Assembly (NCBI GenBank): GCA_024397955.1
Contig: CP073744.1
Span: 2,763,501-2,827,500 of the forward strand
Origin: a bacterium SCSIO 12696
GTDB lineage: Bacteria; Pseudomonadota; Gammaproteobacteria; Pseudomonadales; Porticoccaceae
Direction: 5' to 3'
Length of the DNA: 64,000 nucleotides
Below, piece after piece: positions 1 through 9,601 of this stretch (within the stretch, counting starts at the first letter, position 1; each line of letters opens with the position of its first letter). Below the pieces are notes generated by a model. That model did no database searches and was not told the origin of the DNA. It was given only the letters and a program-made list of their open reading frames with translations. The position numbers were made by a program, and so were the translations under genes.

Positions 1-106
1 AGATCATTACGCATCGCGCCATATTATCGGTAATACGGCGTAGTTGGCAATTATTTGACGGTATTAATATCTTTCTACAAAGCGCCTTTCTGCTGAGATT
101 CTGTTC

Positions 107-137
107 GAACAGCCCGGGTCTTTCTGAAAGGCTGTTC
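107..137. other. Inverted repeat downstream of aminotransferase gene
   Basis: An 8-bp perfect inverted repeat (GAACAGCC at 107-114, GGCTGTTC at 130-137) with a 15-nt loop lies just past the 3' end of the minus-strand aminotransferase gene. It could be part of a transcription terminator, but there is no clear T-run on the minus strand, so the role is uncertain. Bases 1-106 show no gene. Confidence 0.35.
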
Positions 138-150
138 TACTCGGCGTTTG

Positions 151-1572
151 CTAGCCTGCTACTGGTCGCTTCCATATCTTTTGCTTTTCCAGCTGTGTCA
201 TCGTGGCCTCGATGGCTTGCCGCAGTGTGCTGACAATAAAGTCCACGTCTTCGCGGCTAATAACCAGCGGAGGTGACATCACGTTGAGGTTGACGATTGG
301 CCGTACAATCAGGCCGAGGGCGTCAGCCTGGTTGGCAACCAGTTTGCCGATATCCAATTCTTCAGGGAACAGTTCTTTGGTGCTTTGATCGCTGACCATT
401 TCCACACACACCATCAAATGCGAGCCGCGCACATCGCCGACAATGGGTAAATCTTTGAGTGTGGCTATTTGTTCCTGGAAGTAAGGGCCTAACTCTTTGA
501 CGTGTTGGAGAAGGTTTTCCCGCTCCATAATCTCGATATTTTTAAGCGCGGCAGCACAGGCCACTGGGTGAGCCGAATAGGTATAGCCGTTGGCGAAACA
601 GCGGCCAGTATCTTTTTTCGCAATCACATTGTGGATGCGGCTCGAGTAAATACAGGCACCCAATGGTTGGTAGCCGGAGGTAATGCCCTTGGCGCTGATA
701 ATAATATCGGGCTGGATGTCGAACAGGTCTTTGCTGCTAAACCATTCTCCCAAACGGCCGAAGGCGGTAACCACTTCGTCGGAAACATACAGAATGTCGT
801 GTTTTTGGCACAGCTCCCAAGTGCGGCGGTGGTAACCCTCTGGTGGCACGATAACACCACCCGCTCCGAGCACGGGTTCGGCAAAAAATGCAGCAACCTT
901 ATCGGCGCCAAGCTCGTGGATTTTATCGTCCATCTCTTGAATCAGCGTATCGAGAAATTCCGCTTCGCTCATGCCCTCAGGGGCACGGTAATAATTGGGA
1001 GAAGCCAAGTGGTGAATGGTGTCGCTGATAAAATCAAATTCTTCCGGGTGATCCCCGGGTTTGCCGCCAATAGACATAGCTGCGTAGGTGGAACCATGGT
1101 AAGAATTGATGCGCGACAAAATGTGTTTTTTATCGTGCAGACCTCGACAGTTTTGATAAAACTGAATTAACCGGTATGCGGTGTCCACTGCGGTGGAACC
1201 CCCACAGGTAAACATAGTGTGGTTGAGATCTCCCGGAGCCAGGTCAGCGAGTTTTTTTGCCAGTTTGGTTGCCGGCACATTGGTCAGATCCACGAAGGCA
1301 CTGGCGTAAGCCATTTGTCTAACTTGCTCTGCAATGACATCGGCCATCTCTTCACGGCCCAAACCGATGTTGGTGCACCATAAACCACCTACTGCATCCA
1401 AATATTTTTTACCGTCGGTGTCGTAGATATAGGCACCTTTGGCAGCGGCAATGGGCAATGCACCTTCTTCAGGGAACACATCCAGAAGTTGCCAGGGGTG
1501 GGTGTGGTGTGCCTTGTCTTCGGCGTTGATGGAAGCGCTGTCAAACTGGCTAAAATCTACGTTAATACTCAC
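151..1572 (-). CDS. Class III omega-aminotransferase (PLP-dependent)
   Basis: A 473-residue fold-type I aminotransferase of the class III (omega-amino acid:pyruvate / putrescine-pyruvate) family, which moves the terminal amino group of an amine or omega-amino acid to a keto acid in the cytosol. Visible family marks are the substrate-loop region with GGLW near residue 60, the cofactor Asp in DEVVTAFGR, and the PLP lysine K295 in SAKGI. Length is normal for the family (450-475). An APC-type permease gene ends just upstream on the same strand (99-bp gap), so the two may form an uptake-plus-catabolism unit. The exact amine substrate cannot be read from the sequence. Confidence 0.9.
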   Translation of the reverse strand: MSINVDFSQFDSASINAEDKAHHTHPWQLLDVFPEEGALPIAAAKGAYIYDTDGKKYLDAVGGLWCTNIGLGREEMADVIAEQVRQMAYASAFVDLTNVPATKLAKKLADLAPGDLNHTMFTCGGSTAVDTAYRLIQFYQNCRGLHDKKHILSRINSYHGSTYAAMSIGGKPGDHPEEFDFISDTIHHLASPNYYRAPEGMSEAEFLDTLIQEMDDKIHELGADKVAAFFAEPVLGAGGVIVPPEGYHRRTWELCQKHDILYVSDEVVTAFGRLGEWFSSKDLFDIQPDIIISAKGITSGYQPLGACIYSSRIHNVIAKKDTGRCFANGYTYSAHPVACAAALKNIEIMERENLLQHVKELGPYFQEQIATLKDLPIVGDVRGSHLMVCVEMVSDQSTKELFPEELDIGKLVANQADALGLIVRPIVNLNVMSPPLVISREDVDFIVSTLRQAIEATMTQLEKQKIWKRPVAG

Positions 1573-1671
1573 GGTGTTTGCCTCTTAAAAACGATAACTC
1601 AAATCTTAGAATTGCACTGTTAGCGAGGGTTATACCCTTTAAGGGGGGCGGTGAAAAAATTCGTAAAAAAC

Positions 1672-3045
1672 TTAAGTTTTTGATTTGATTTTTTCTTTTT
1701 CTGCTTTTCTGACTAAAGCCTCACCCAGTAGCATGGTAACGACGGTTCCAAGAAAAACCGGCCATTGCATACCTTCCTCAGGTATCCAGATAAACAACAC
1801 CAGTGCCAGCAAAATCACAGACAGGCAGCTGTAAGCAGATAGTTTTGGTAGCCAGCTTCCACCAGGTATGCGGAAGGGGCGGTGGCGTTCTGCATCCACT
1901 TTGCGCAGTTTCAGGAAGGCCAACATCATGCCTATATAGGTGAGCAAAAAAATCACAGCACTGAATGAAAACAGAGACCAGAAAAGATCTTCATTAGATG
2001 AAGCAATAATCCCATAAAAGAGCAGTACAAGAGTACTCAGTATGCCCATGGCGATAGCTGCACCCACCGGTGTGCCGCTCTGTGGATGAGTTTTACCCAA
2101 GAATTTAGGAAGTTCGCCATCCAATGCCGCTTCAGACATGGCTCGGTTACAGCCCATGGCCCAGGTGACACCATTGGATAAAAACGTATATAGGGCGGCA
2201 ATACCTAGAATGGTCACAAAAGCAGTGCCGAACGTACTGCCTCCGAAAAACAGTGTCAGGGTATCAACCAGCCCTTCTACCAAATTGACGTCGGCTACGG
2301 GAACAGCGGCTAATATGGCCAGTGTTCCCAGTGTGTAAAACAGCAAAATAATGCAGCCGGAGATCAATGTTGCTTTGGGTATGTCTTTGGCTGGGTTTTT
2401 AATTTCATCAGAACTGGCGCACATCAATTCAAACCCCAGCATTCCGTAAATAATCGCCGGGATATACTCAAGGCTGCCGCTCCAGGTGGGCATCAGTGTA
2501 TCCATGGTGATTTCATTGGCCATGCCATTGTCTTGTACGTAATTCAGTCCGCCAAGGATCAAGGTGGCAAAAATAATCAATTTAAAAATCGCGCCCACAT
2601 TGGGTACCCACTTGCCTACTTTTAACGTCACGATATTGATGATGACGGAAATCCAGGACAGAGCAATGCCTATCACAATCTGCCAGGTTAACGACAGGTT
2701 CGGTGCAAAAAGTTGTTTAAAAACCCCCGCAAACAAAATAAATATAGACGGGTTCCACAGCGCGGTATTTACCCAGTAAGCCCAGGAGATACGCGACCCC
2801 CAGCGTTTGCCAAACGCATTGCGAACCCAAGCATATACACCGCCTTGTTCTGGGTAAGTGGTGCCCATCTCAGAGCTGATAAGCCCGAATGGCAAAAAGA
2901 AAATTACGGCGAGAAACAACCACCAAAAAATACTGGAAACACCTACAGATGCGGCCGCAGCGAGGGTATCCAACAATAAAATAGCCGATACGGTAAACAG
3001 CGTTAAATCGCGAGATTTAAGTGTCTTTATATGTTGTACGGTCAT
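1672..3045 (-). CDS. APC-superfamily amino acid/amine permease
   Basis: A 457-residue integral membrane protein with about twelve hydrophobic segments, typical of the amino acid-polyamine-organocation superfamily. The N-terminal helix region near residues 15-60 is the usual APC substrate-binding start, and SSEMGTTYPEQGGVYAWVR (around residue 58) matches the conserved TM2 loop of the family. An AGGGTAGAA-type ribosome site precedes the ATG. It lies upstream of the aminotransferase on the same strand and divergent from a TonB-dependent receptor, which suggests passage of one nitrogen compound from outer membrane to cytosol. The transported substrate is unknown. Confidence 0.88.
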   Translation of the reverse strand: MTVQHIKTLKSRDLTLFTVSAILLLDTLAAAASVGVSSIFWWLFLAVIFFLPFGLISSEMGTTYPEQGGVYAWVRNAFGKRWGSRISWAYWVNTALWNPSIFILFAGVFKQLFAPNLSLTWQIVIGIALSWISVIINIVTLKVGKWVPNVGAIFKLIIFATLILGGLNYVQDNGMANEITMDTLMPTWSGSLEYIPAIIYGMLGFELMCASSDEIKNPAKDIPKATLISGCIILLFYTLGTLAILAAVPVADVNLVEGLVDTLTLFFGGSTFGTAFVTILGIAALYTFLSNGVTWAMGCNRAMSEAALDGELPKFLGKTHPQSGTPVGAAIAMGILSTLVLLFYGIIASSNEDLFWSLFSFSAVIFLLTYIGMMLAFLKLRKVDAERHRPFRIPGGSWLPKLSAYSCLSVILLALVLFIWIPEEGMQWPVFLGTVVTMLLGEALVRKAEKEKIKSKT

Positions 3046-3235
3046 ATTTCTACCCTGGTTAGTACGCTTTTTTTAATCAAAAATCTTGTTTTATGAAACC
3101 CACCTTAGCCTTATTTTCTGTTTACGGTGTCCTACCTCATAAGGTTATACGCCCTCTGCTTTTAAGGGTGAGATGGTTAGCAGCACATAACAACACCTAC
3201 ATTAAAAACCTGTGTTTCCTGAGGAGGGTATAAGC

Positions 3236-5536
3236 ATGAAATTTACTCGTAAGCCGTTGTGCGCTGCTATTTTCCTTTCTGGTGCAGCTTGCATGGTGGC
3301 TACAAGCCAAGCGGATGTACTTGAAGAAGTTGTGGTTACTGCGCAAAAACGCGCCCAATCGGTTAACAGTATTGGTGTTTCCGCCAACGCATTTTCTGGC
3401 AATCAGCTGAGCTCTCTCGGTGTGGACAATCCGGTGGATCTGGGTGCGGTTACTCCCGGGTTGATCTCGGTTAATGTGACTTCTGGTGGTACCCCGGTAT
3501 TTGCTATTCGCGGCATCGGGCTGGACGACTTCAGCCCCAATAATACCAGTGGTGTAGGTGTTTACACCGACGAAGTGTTTGCCAGCAACCCGGCGTTTCT
3601 CGGTGGGCAATTATTCGATGTTGAGCGTGTTGAGGTGCTTAAAGGGCCACAAGGCACACTGTATGGAAAGAACACCACAGGGGGTGCTATTAACTTTATC
3701 AGCAATAAGCCTACGGATGAATTTGAAGGTTCTTTTGAAGTCAGTTATGGCCGTTTTAATACCCTGGAAATGACCGGTGTTGTTAGTGGCTCTTTGTCAG
3801 AAACCGTGCGCGGCCGCCTGAGTGCTAACTTTGTTGACAGCGATGGTTGGCAAACAGATGTGGCGACAGGCCAGGAGTTTGGTACCGATGAGCGTTTTGC
3901 CATTCGTGGCCTACTGGATTTCGATATTGGCGAATCTGGCAGTGCGCTGCTCAAGGTATATCACAGCCAGGATACTTCCAAACCCGTTTCACCAGAAGTG
4001 CAGGGCTTGGGTGATTTTTTTGGGGATCCATCTTTTGATGCGCTCAACTCACCTGAAGACCCAAGGCTGGTGACTGCCGGTGACCTGATTGTCGACCGTG
4101 ATGAAGATGGTAGTGGGGTGTCTCTGCATCTGAACTACGAGCTGGAAAATTTTAATTTTGTTTCTATTTCGGCATGGGATCAGTACGACCGCCAGGTTGT
4201 TGATAACTACGGCGGTTCTGCAGCGGCGATTCTCGATTTGTTCCAGGATAATGAAATGGAGCAATGGTCTCAGGAGTTCCGTTTCGTCAGTAACGGTGAT
4301 GGCAACTTTACCTGGGTCGCCGGTTTAAACATTTCCAATGAGGAAGTAACTGTTCTCGATACTTTTGATGACTCCTACCTGGTAACAGATTCCACCAACG
4401 TCAGTTTTGTGTTCGATCCTGCTGATGTAACAGCTCAGGGCCTGGACTTGCTGACTGCAGATTATGTACAGGAAACCGATTCTTACGGCCTTTATCTGCA
4501 CACGGAAACCCAACTGAACGATGTGTTGAAGTTGACCGTAGGCGCACGTTACTCCTACGACGATCGCTCGTTTAACGGCGTTGCCACAAACAGCGATGCG
4601 GACAACAGCTTCAATGACGTGATTACCTCTCTCAATGACAGCCAGACCGACAGCGCCTTTACCGGAAAAGTAGGGTTAGACTGGAATGCCAATGAAGATG
4701 TGCTTGTATACGGCAGTATATCCACCAGCTACAAAAGCGGTACTTATTATGGTGCTGCAGTGCTCGACGATGTGGCCTGGGCCTATGTGGAGCCAGAAGA
4801 CGTGACTGCCTTTGAAGTGGGCTTCAAGGCATCCTTGCTGGATGGTGCCATGCAATTTAACGGTGCTGCTTTCTTCCTGGACTATGAAGACCGTCAGTCG
4901 CTGATTAGTTTGGTAGTAGATGACTTCAGTAATGCCTTGGGGTTTCCGGTAGTAGATACAACCCTGGTGAATGTGCCGGAATCGGAGAGCCAGGGCTTTG
5001 AACTGGATGTAACCTGGGCGGCCACAGACCAGCTTAGTATTGTCGCCGGCGTGGGCTACCTGGACAGCGAAGTGACCCGTGCTCCCACCGCGGCGGATAT
5101 GCGCGGCATTAACCCAGACCCAACTGTGAACGACCAGGCAACTATCGATGGCGCCGGTTTTGTTGATGCTCTGGCAGGTCCACTGAACGCAGGCTCTACC
5201 TTGTCACAAGCGCCGGAGTGGAGCTATAACGGCTTAATAGCCTACGAAATTCCTCTCAGCGAAACGTTGATCTTAAATCTGCAGGCTAATTACAGCAGGG
5301 TGGACACTCAAGTAGCGCAGTTGGCTGATGCGAATGCAGAGTATGGCCCCGTAAAGTCACTCGGCGCTCAGGTTTCATTGGCGCAAGCAGATGGCAAGTG
5401 GCAGGCGACATTGTTTGGCAAAAACATCACCGATGATGATGCTGAAACATACTCGTTCAGTAGTTTTGCTGGCCGCTCAGTGTACCGCCAGAAACCTGCA
5501 ACCTACGGTATAAAATTCAAATATTTGTTTGAGTAA
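3236..5536 (+). CDS. TonB-dependent outer-membrane receptor
   Basis: A 766-residue receptor for energised uptake across the outer membrane. It has a signal peptide (about residues 1-26), a TonB-box-like EEVVVTAQK straight after cleavage, a plug domain with VERVEVLKGPQGTLYGKN, and a C-terminal beta-barrel ending in the aromatic signature KYLFE. A GTG eight codons upstream (3212) is open, but a strong GAGGAGGG site at 3221-3228 supports the ATG at 3236. The short plug and QxSVNSIGVSANAFSG start are typical of the marine gammaproteobacterial receptor class with no known ligand. It is divergent from the APC permease and followed by a bidirectional terminator. Confidence 0.92.
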   Translation: MKFTRKPLCAAIFLSGAACMVATSQADVLEEVVVTAQKRAQSVNSIGVSANAFSGNQLSSLGVDNPVDLGAVTPGLISVNVTSGGTPVFAIRGIGLDDFSPNNTSGVGVYTDEVFASNPAFLGGQLFDVERVEVLKGPQGTLYGKNTTGGAINFISNKPTDEFEGSFEVSYGRFNTLEMTGVVSGSLSETVRGRLSANFVDSDGWQTDVATGQEFGTDERFAIRGLLDFDIGESGSALLKVYHSQDTSKPVSPEVQGLGDFFGDPSFDALNSPEDPRLVTAGDLIVDRDEDGSGVSLHLNYELENFNFVSISAWDQYDRQVVDNYGGSAAAILDLFQDNEMEQWSQEFRFVSNGDGNFTWVAGLNISNEEVTVLDTFDDSYLVTDSTNVSFVFDPADVTAQGLDLLTADYVQETDSYGLYLHTETQLNDVLKLTVGARYSYDDRSFNGVATNSDADNSFNDVITSLNDSQTDSAFTGKVGLDWNANEDVLVYGSISTSYKSGTYYGAAVLDDVAWAYVEPEDVTAFEVGFKASLLDGAMQFNGAAFFLDYEDRQSLISLVVDDFSNALGFPVVDTTLVNVPESESQGFELDVTWAATDQLSIVAGVGYLDSEVTRAPTAADMRGINPDPTVNDQATIDGAGFVDALAGPLNAGSTLSQAPEWSYNGLIAYEIPLSETLILNLQANYSRVDTQVAQLADANAEYGPVKSLGAQVSLAQADGKWQATLFGKNITDDDAETYSFSSFAGRSVYRQKPATYGIKFKYLFE

Positions 5537-5554
5537 CTAATACTTGATATAGAT

Positions 5555-5583
5555 AAAAAAACCGGCGATTCGCCGGTTTTTTT
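5555..5583. terminator. Bidirectional rho-independent terminator
   Basis: A7 followed by CCGGCG, loop ATT, CGCCGG and T7. The hairpin has A- and T-tracts on both sides, so it can end both the receptor gene from the left and the convergent prolyl oligopeptidase gene from the right. Confidence 0.9.
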
Positions 5584-5588
5584 ATCTT

Positions 5589-7778
5589 TTATTGATCGTA
5601 TTTTTCTGGTAATTCAAGCTCGGTGTGCCTGGCAATAAATGCCCACATATCGCTGTATTCTTCGATAATTTTATGGGTGGGTTTGCCTGAGCCGTGGCCA
5701 GCTTTGCTTTCAATGCGAATTAGCATGGGCTTGTTGCCTTTGTAGGCATGCTGCATGGCGGCAATGTATTTAAAACTGTGCCCGGGCACCACGCGATCAT
5801 CGGTATCAGCGGTGTTTACCATCACCGCTGGGTAATCGATATCGGCGGTGTTGTGATAGGGAGAATAAGCGTACAGCGCTTCAAATTCTTCCGGGTTGGC
5901 GGACGAACCGTAATCATCCACCCAGTAGCGTCCAGCGGTGAATTGATTGAAGCGCAGCATATCCATGACGCCCACGGTGGGCAGGGCAGCGGCGTACAGT
6001 TCCGGGCGCTGATTAATGGCGGCGCCAATGAGCAAACCACCGTTTGAGCGCCCGTAACTGGCCAAGTGTTTGGGGCTGGTGTATTTGTGTTTAATCAGGT
6101 AAACGGCACCGGCATGAAAGTCGTCAAACACATTCTGTTTGCTTAATTTGGTGCCTGCTTTGTGCCACTTTTCGCCGTATTCGCCGCCGCCGCGTAAATT
6201 ACACACTGCGTAGATGCCGCCCATTTCCATCCAGGTGAGATTGGCCACAGAAAAGCGTGGCTTCAGGGAAATATTAAAACCGCCATAACCATAAATCAGG
6301 GTTGGGTTGTTACCGTCCAGCTGAACGCCTTTCTTGTGGCTGATAATCATGGGAATTTGGGTGCCATCTTTCGATGGATAAAATACTTGAGTGGATTCAT
6401 AGTCGTCTGGGTTAAACGCCAACTGAGGCTGCTTCCACAGGGTGCTGTCACCGGTTTCCACGTTGTACTGATAGATAGTGCTTGGGCGTGTGTAGCTGGA
6501 AAAGCTGTAAAATGTTTCGCTGTCTTTAGCCTTTCCAGCAAAGCCGCTGGCTGTGCCAATGCCTGGCATTTCGATATTGCCTTCAGGGGTTCCATCCATG
6601 GCGTACAGACGAACTTCGGTGAGCGCGTCTTTCAAATATTGGGCAATAAATTTACCACCCACTGCACTGATGCCATCCAAATTCAAAGCTTGTTCGGGAA
6701 CAATTTCTTGCCAGTTTTCTCTGCTTGGGTTTTGCAGGTCGATCATAACCACACGACGAAGTGGGGCGTTGTCGGTCGTGGCAAAATACAGCTGGCTACC
6801 ATCGGAGTGAATCAGGCTCCAGGCGGCATCAAAGTGGTCGATCAAAGAAACAGCCGTAGAACCTGGTTTGGACAGGTCGAAGTAATCCAAGCGGTTATTG
6901 CGGTCGGTGCCTTTACCGGTGCTGATCAGCAGGTAACGGTCGTCGTTGGTCAGTTCAGCACCAAAGTACCATTCCGGCTCATCCGGATTGCCGAACACCA
7001 GAGTATCTTGGCTTTGCGGTGTTCCCAATTTGTGAAAATACACTTTGCTGAAATGGTTCAAGCTTTGAAAATCCTGGCCATTTTCAGGGATGGGGAAGCG
7101 GCTGTAATAGAAACCGGATTCATCCTCCAGCCACACCGCCTGAAAGCCATACTTGGTGCCCAGTATTTCATCGTCGAGAACGTTACCGGTGCTGACTTCC
7201 AGCACCCTGCCAGTACGCCAGTCGGAACCGCTTTTCTGAACGCCGTAGGCAATGTATTTGCCGTTGGGACTGTAGTTGACCTCCGCCAGAGCCACCGTGC
7301 CGTCATCGGACCAGGTATTCGGGTCGATAATGACTTGTGGTTCGTCGCTCAGGGAGGCTGCCATATACACCGGGCTTTGGTTTTGCAGGCCGCTGTTCAT
7401 GCGCAGAAAATAACGGTCGCCTTTTTTAGTGGGTAAGCCGACTTTTGCGTAATCCCAAAGTTGGGTCATGCGCTTTTCGATACGCTTGCGCTCAGGCATG
7501 GATCGGAGGTATTGGTTGGTGACCGCATTCTGTTGCTTTACCCACTGAGCCACTTCTGGATTTTCGCGAACATCGTCTTCCAGCCAGCGATAGGGGTCGG
7601 CTACTTGGGTACCGTGGTAGTTGTCTACCACGGTTTCGTCGCGTTTGCTGTCTGGGTAGTTGAAAGCGGCATTTTTTGTTGCCATCGGTTGATTGCCTTC
7701 AGAGCAAGCAGTGAGTGCTGCAACCAAGGGAATACAGGCCAGTGAAGCCAATTGTTTGCGGGGCATACCTTTCTCCAT
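5589..7778 (-). CDS. Prolyl oligopeptidase (S9A) lipoprotein
   Basis: A 729-residue serine peptidase of family S9A that cleaves short peptides after proline. Seen: a lipoprotein signal (LVAALTAC, lipid Cys near residue 25), an N-terminal beta-propeller starting with DxYRWLED (about residues 60-70), and a C-terminal alpha/beta hydrolase. The triad is S578 in GRSNGG, D661 in DDRVV and H695 in AGHGSG. A second in-frame ATG at 7766 is possible. The lipid anchor places it on a periplasmic membrane face or outside the cell. Next to an outer-membrane receptor and an amino acid permease, it could release amino acids from imported peptides. Confidence 0.94.
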   Translation of the reverse strand: MEKGMPRKQLASLACIPLVAALTACSEGNQPMATKNAAFNYPDSKRDETVVDNYHGTQVADPYRWLEDDVRENPEVAQWVKQQNAVTNQYLRSMPERKRIEKRMTQLWDYAKVGLPTKKGDRYFLRMNSGLQNQSPVYMAASLSDEPQVIIDPNTWSDDGTVALAEVNYSPNGKYIAYGVQKSGSDWRTGRVLEVSTGNVLDDEILGTKYGFQAVWLEDESGFYYSRFPIPENGQDFQSLNHFSKVYFHKLGTPQSQDTLVFGNPDEPEWYFGAELTNDDRYLLISTGKGTDRNNRLDYFDLSKPGSTAVSLIDHFDAAWSLIHSDGSQLYFATTDNAPLRRVVMIDLQNPSRENWQEIVPEQALNLDGISAVGGKFIAQYLKDALTEVRLYAMDGTPEGNIEMPGIGTASGFAGKAKDSETFYSFSSYTRPSTIYQYNVETGDSTLWKQPQLAFNPDDYESTQVFYPSKDGTQIPMIISHKKGVQLDGNNPTLIYGYGGFNISLKPRFSVANLTWMEMGGIYAVCNLRGGGEYGEKWHKAGTKLSKQNVFDDFHAGAVYLIKHKYTSPKHLASYGRSNGGLLIGAAINQRPELYAAALPTVGVMDMLRFNQFTAGRYWVDDYGSSANPEEFEALYAYSPYHNTADIDYPAVMVNTADTDDRVVPGHSFKYIAAMQHAYKGNKPMLIRIESKAGHGSGKPTHKIIEEYSDMWAFIARHTELELPEKYDQ

Positions 7779-7921
7779 ACCATGTTCTTTTTAAGCAACG
7801 GAGACTATAAGCTTGCTAATAAATACACAAGCTGGGTGCCCAACTTTGAATTTTTAAAAGGTTTTCTCGGGTTTTGCCGTATTTTTTATGGTGAATGAGC
7901 AATCAGATCTTTAAAAGTTAG

Positions 7922-8473
7922 CTATCGCCGAGTTGCAAACTGCCGCTGCACAATATGCTGTATCAACGCTTCCTGGGCAGCGGTTTCCTCTTCGGTAAAG
8001 CTAATGCGCAAATGGAAGGGAAATTCTTGTTGGTCCGCATTGGACTCGCAGGCGACCACCTGCCCGTTGATGGTCAAGTGAACGTTGGACGGCTTCAGGG
8101 TGATAAACAGGCGCAGAAGTTGGCCGCTTTGCATGCGCTCGTCACAGTTGAAAGCGATACCACAGCCGCTGATATTAACCTGGGTTTCTCGCTGCTGGCC
8201 TTCGATGACTTCCCGCTCATCGCCCACCACTTCATCGGTTAACACTTCGATCTTGCGGTTGAGTAAGCCCAGTATCTTTGCTGCGGTGGGGTTTTCTCGC
8301 CACAGCGCGTTTACCAGCGTGTTCATCTCGCCATCAATCTTTGCCAAGACGTGAGCAGCGGTAATGCCCACGTCTTGGGCGTCAGTGCTTTCCTCGCTGT
8401 TATCCAGCAGGCTGTAGCTCAGGCCAATGGTGTCATTGATGCGAAAATAGCGGCGGCGTTCAGTTTGGCTCAC
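7922..8473 (-). CDS. PilZ-domain protein (putative c-di-GMP binding)
   Basis: A 183-residue cytosolic protein. The N-terminus carries the RxxxR-type arginines (RRRYFRI, residues 6-12). The second half has a PilZ-like NISGCGIAF segment (the DxSxxG-type motif in N form) near residue 100, so a cyclic-di-GMP-binding PilZ fold is likely. About 90 helical residues separate the two motifs, which resembles PilZ proteins with an N-terminal extension. It ends 23 bp after pomB on the same strand, so it is probably cotranscribed with the flagellar stator genes and may tune motility, as YcgR does. The link to the stator is inference. Confidence 0.75.
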   Translation of the reverse strand: MSQTERRRYFRINDTIGLSYSLLDNSEESTDAQDVGITAAHVLAKIDGEMNTLVNALWRENPTAAKILGLLNRKIEVLTDEVVGDEREVIEGQQRETQVNISGCGIAFNCDERMQSGQLLRLFITLKPSNVHLTINGQVVACESNADQQEFPFHLRISFTEEETAAQEALIQHIVQRQFATRR

Positions 8474-8496
8474 GGTTTTTTCTCTTAATTATAGGG

Positions 8497-9573
8497 TTAC
8501 AACAAGTCTTCCAGCGCACTGATATCCTCCTGGCTGATACCGTCGTCTACCTGCAGGCTTTGGATTAAGCTGTTGGCACCTTGTTGTAACGTTTTCAGGC
8601 TTTTGCTGACATTGCTGTCCAAGCCCTGGCGAATGATGAGTTCCACTCGACGGTTTTTGGCGCGATTGTCGCGATTATCATTTTTGGCGACAGGTTTTGT
8701 ATCCCCATAGCCGGTAACGCGAAAACGTCGGTGATCCACAACCCGGTTTTTTTGCAATTCATGGTTGACGGCCAGCGCTCGGGCTGTGGACAGATCCCAG
8801 TTGGAGCGGAACTGGCGAGTGGAAATGGGCACATTATCCGTGTGTCCTTCAACAGCGATTTTGCCGCTGACGTCTTTCAGCAGGAACCGCACTTTGTCCA
8901 ATACCGGAGTGAATGCCGGGTTAATGGTTGCGGAGCCGGATGGGAAAGAACCTTGCTCAAGAATGCGGATGGTGATGTTGCGCCCGGCACTGTTGACTTC
9001 CACTTTGCCGGCTTTGATCTCTTCATCCAATGCTTCGGCAATGCGCTTGGCGTCGGCTTCGGTTTGTTCGATCAGTTTCTTAAGTTGTTCGATCAGTGCC
9101 TTTCTGGCTTCTTCCGCTTCGAGCTCTTTTTCGGTTTTGGCTTTTTCCTGCTCGCCGCCTTCTCCCTCGCCTTGACCTTCACCTTTATCGCCGGCGTCCA
9201 CTTCGCCTTTGCCTTTGCCTTTTTCCGATTCGCCAGCCTCTGTGCTGCGAACATCCAGCGTGTTGCGATTGGAATCAAAGGTTTTTTGACGAACCACGTT
9301 TTCAACCGTGGGGTCATCCGGGCGGGCGGGGCTAAATTCCTGAGCGATGATGCTGGTGCCCTTGGGAATGTCTTTAACGTTAATTTCGTTTTGTACGCCA
9401 AAGGCGTCTTTCATGGAACCTGCCACTTGTTTGTACTTTTGCACATCCAGTTCAGAGAAGGACAACAACAGTACAAAAAAGCACATCAACAGCGACATCA
9501 AATCGGCGAAGGTAGCTAACCACGCGGGTAGGCCAGCGGGAGCGTCGTCGTCGGCTTGTTCAAACTCAATCAT
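8497..9573 (-). CDS. pomB: Flagellar motor stator protein PomB/MotB
   Basis: A 358-residue stator subunit. One N-terminal membrane helix contains WLATFADLMSLL with the ion-carrying aspartate at residue 24, the same position as in Vibrio PomB, and the following GSMKDAFGVQN plug region is also PomB-like. The C-terminal OmpA-type peptidoglycan-binding domain (about 195-320) has VEGHTDN and NWDLSTARA. Between them, about residues 110-175, lies an unusual Lys/Gly/Glu-rich linker (GKGKGE, EGQGEGEGGE) and a charged coil. Its start is 28 bp downstream of the pomA stop. Sodium coupling is inferred from PomB resemblance. Confidence 0.93.
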   Translation of the reverse strand: MIEFEQADDDAPAGLPAWLATFADLMSLLMCFFVLLLSFSELDVQKYKQVAGSMKDAFGVQNEINVKDIPKGTSIIAQEFSPARPDDPTVENVVRQKTFDSNRNTLDVRSTEAGESEKGKGKGEVDAGDKGEGQGEGEGGEQEKAKTEKELEAEEARKALIEQLKKLIEQTEADAKRIAEALDEEIKAGKVEVNSAGRNITIRILEQGSFPSGSATINPAFTPVLDKVRFLLKDVSGKIAVEGHTDNVPISTRQFRSNWDLSTARALAVNHELQKNRVVDHRRFRVTGYGDTKPVAKNDNRDNRAKNRRVELIIRQGLDSNVSKSLKTLQQGANSLIQSLQVDDGISQEDISALEDLL

Positions 9574-9601
9574 GGCGCTGACTCATGGTGGAAGTCGCAG
9601 C

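Noticed and set aside
502..1170. Plus-strand frame (222 codons) opposite the aminotransferase gene
   Set aside because: It is antisense to a clearly coding, motif-complete gene.
6336..7436. Long plus-strand frame (366 codons) inside the prolyl oligopeptidase gene
   Set aside because: It is antisense to a gene with an intact catalytic triad and has no recognisable protein features; it is a codon-bias shadow.
8731..9519. Plus-strand frame of 262 codons opposite pomB
   Set aside because: Phe-rich translation comes from the complement of the Lys/Glu-rich linker and helices; it is not a gene.
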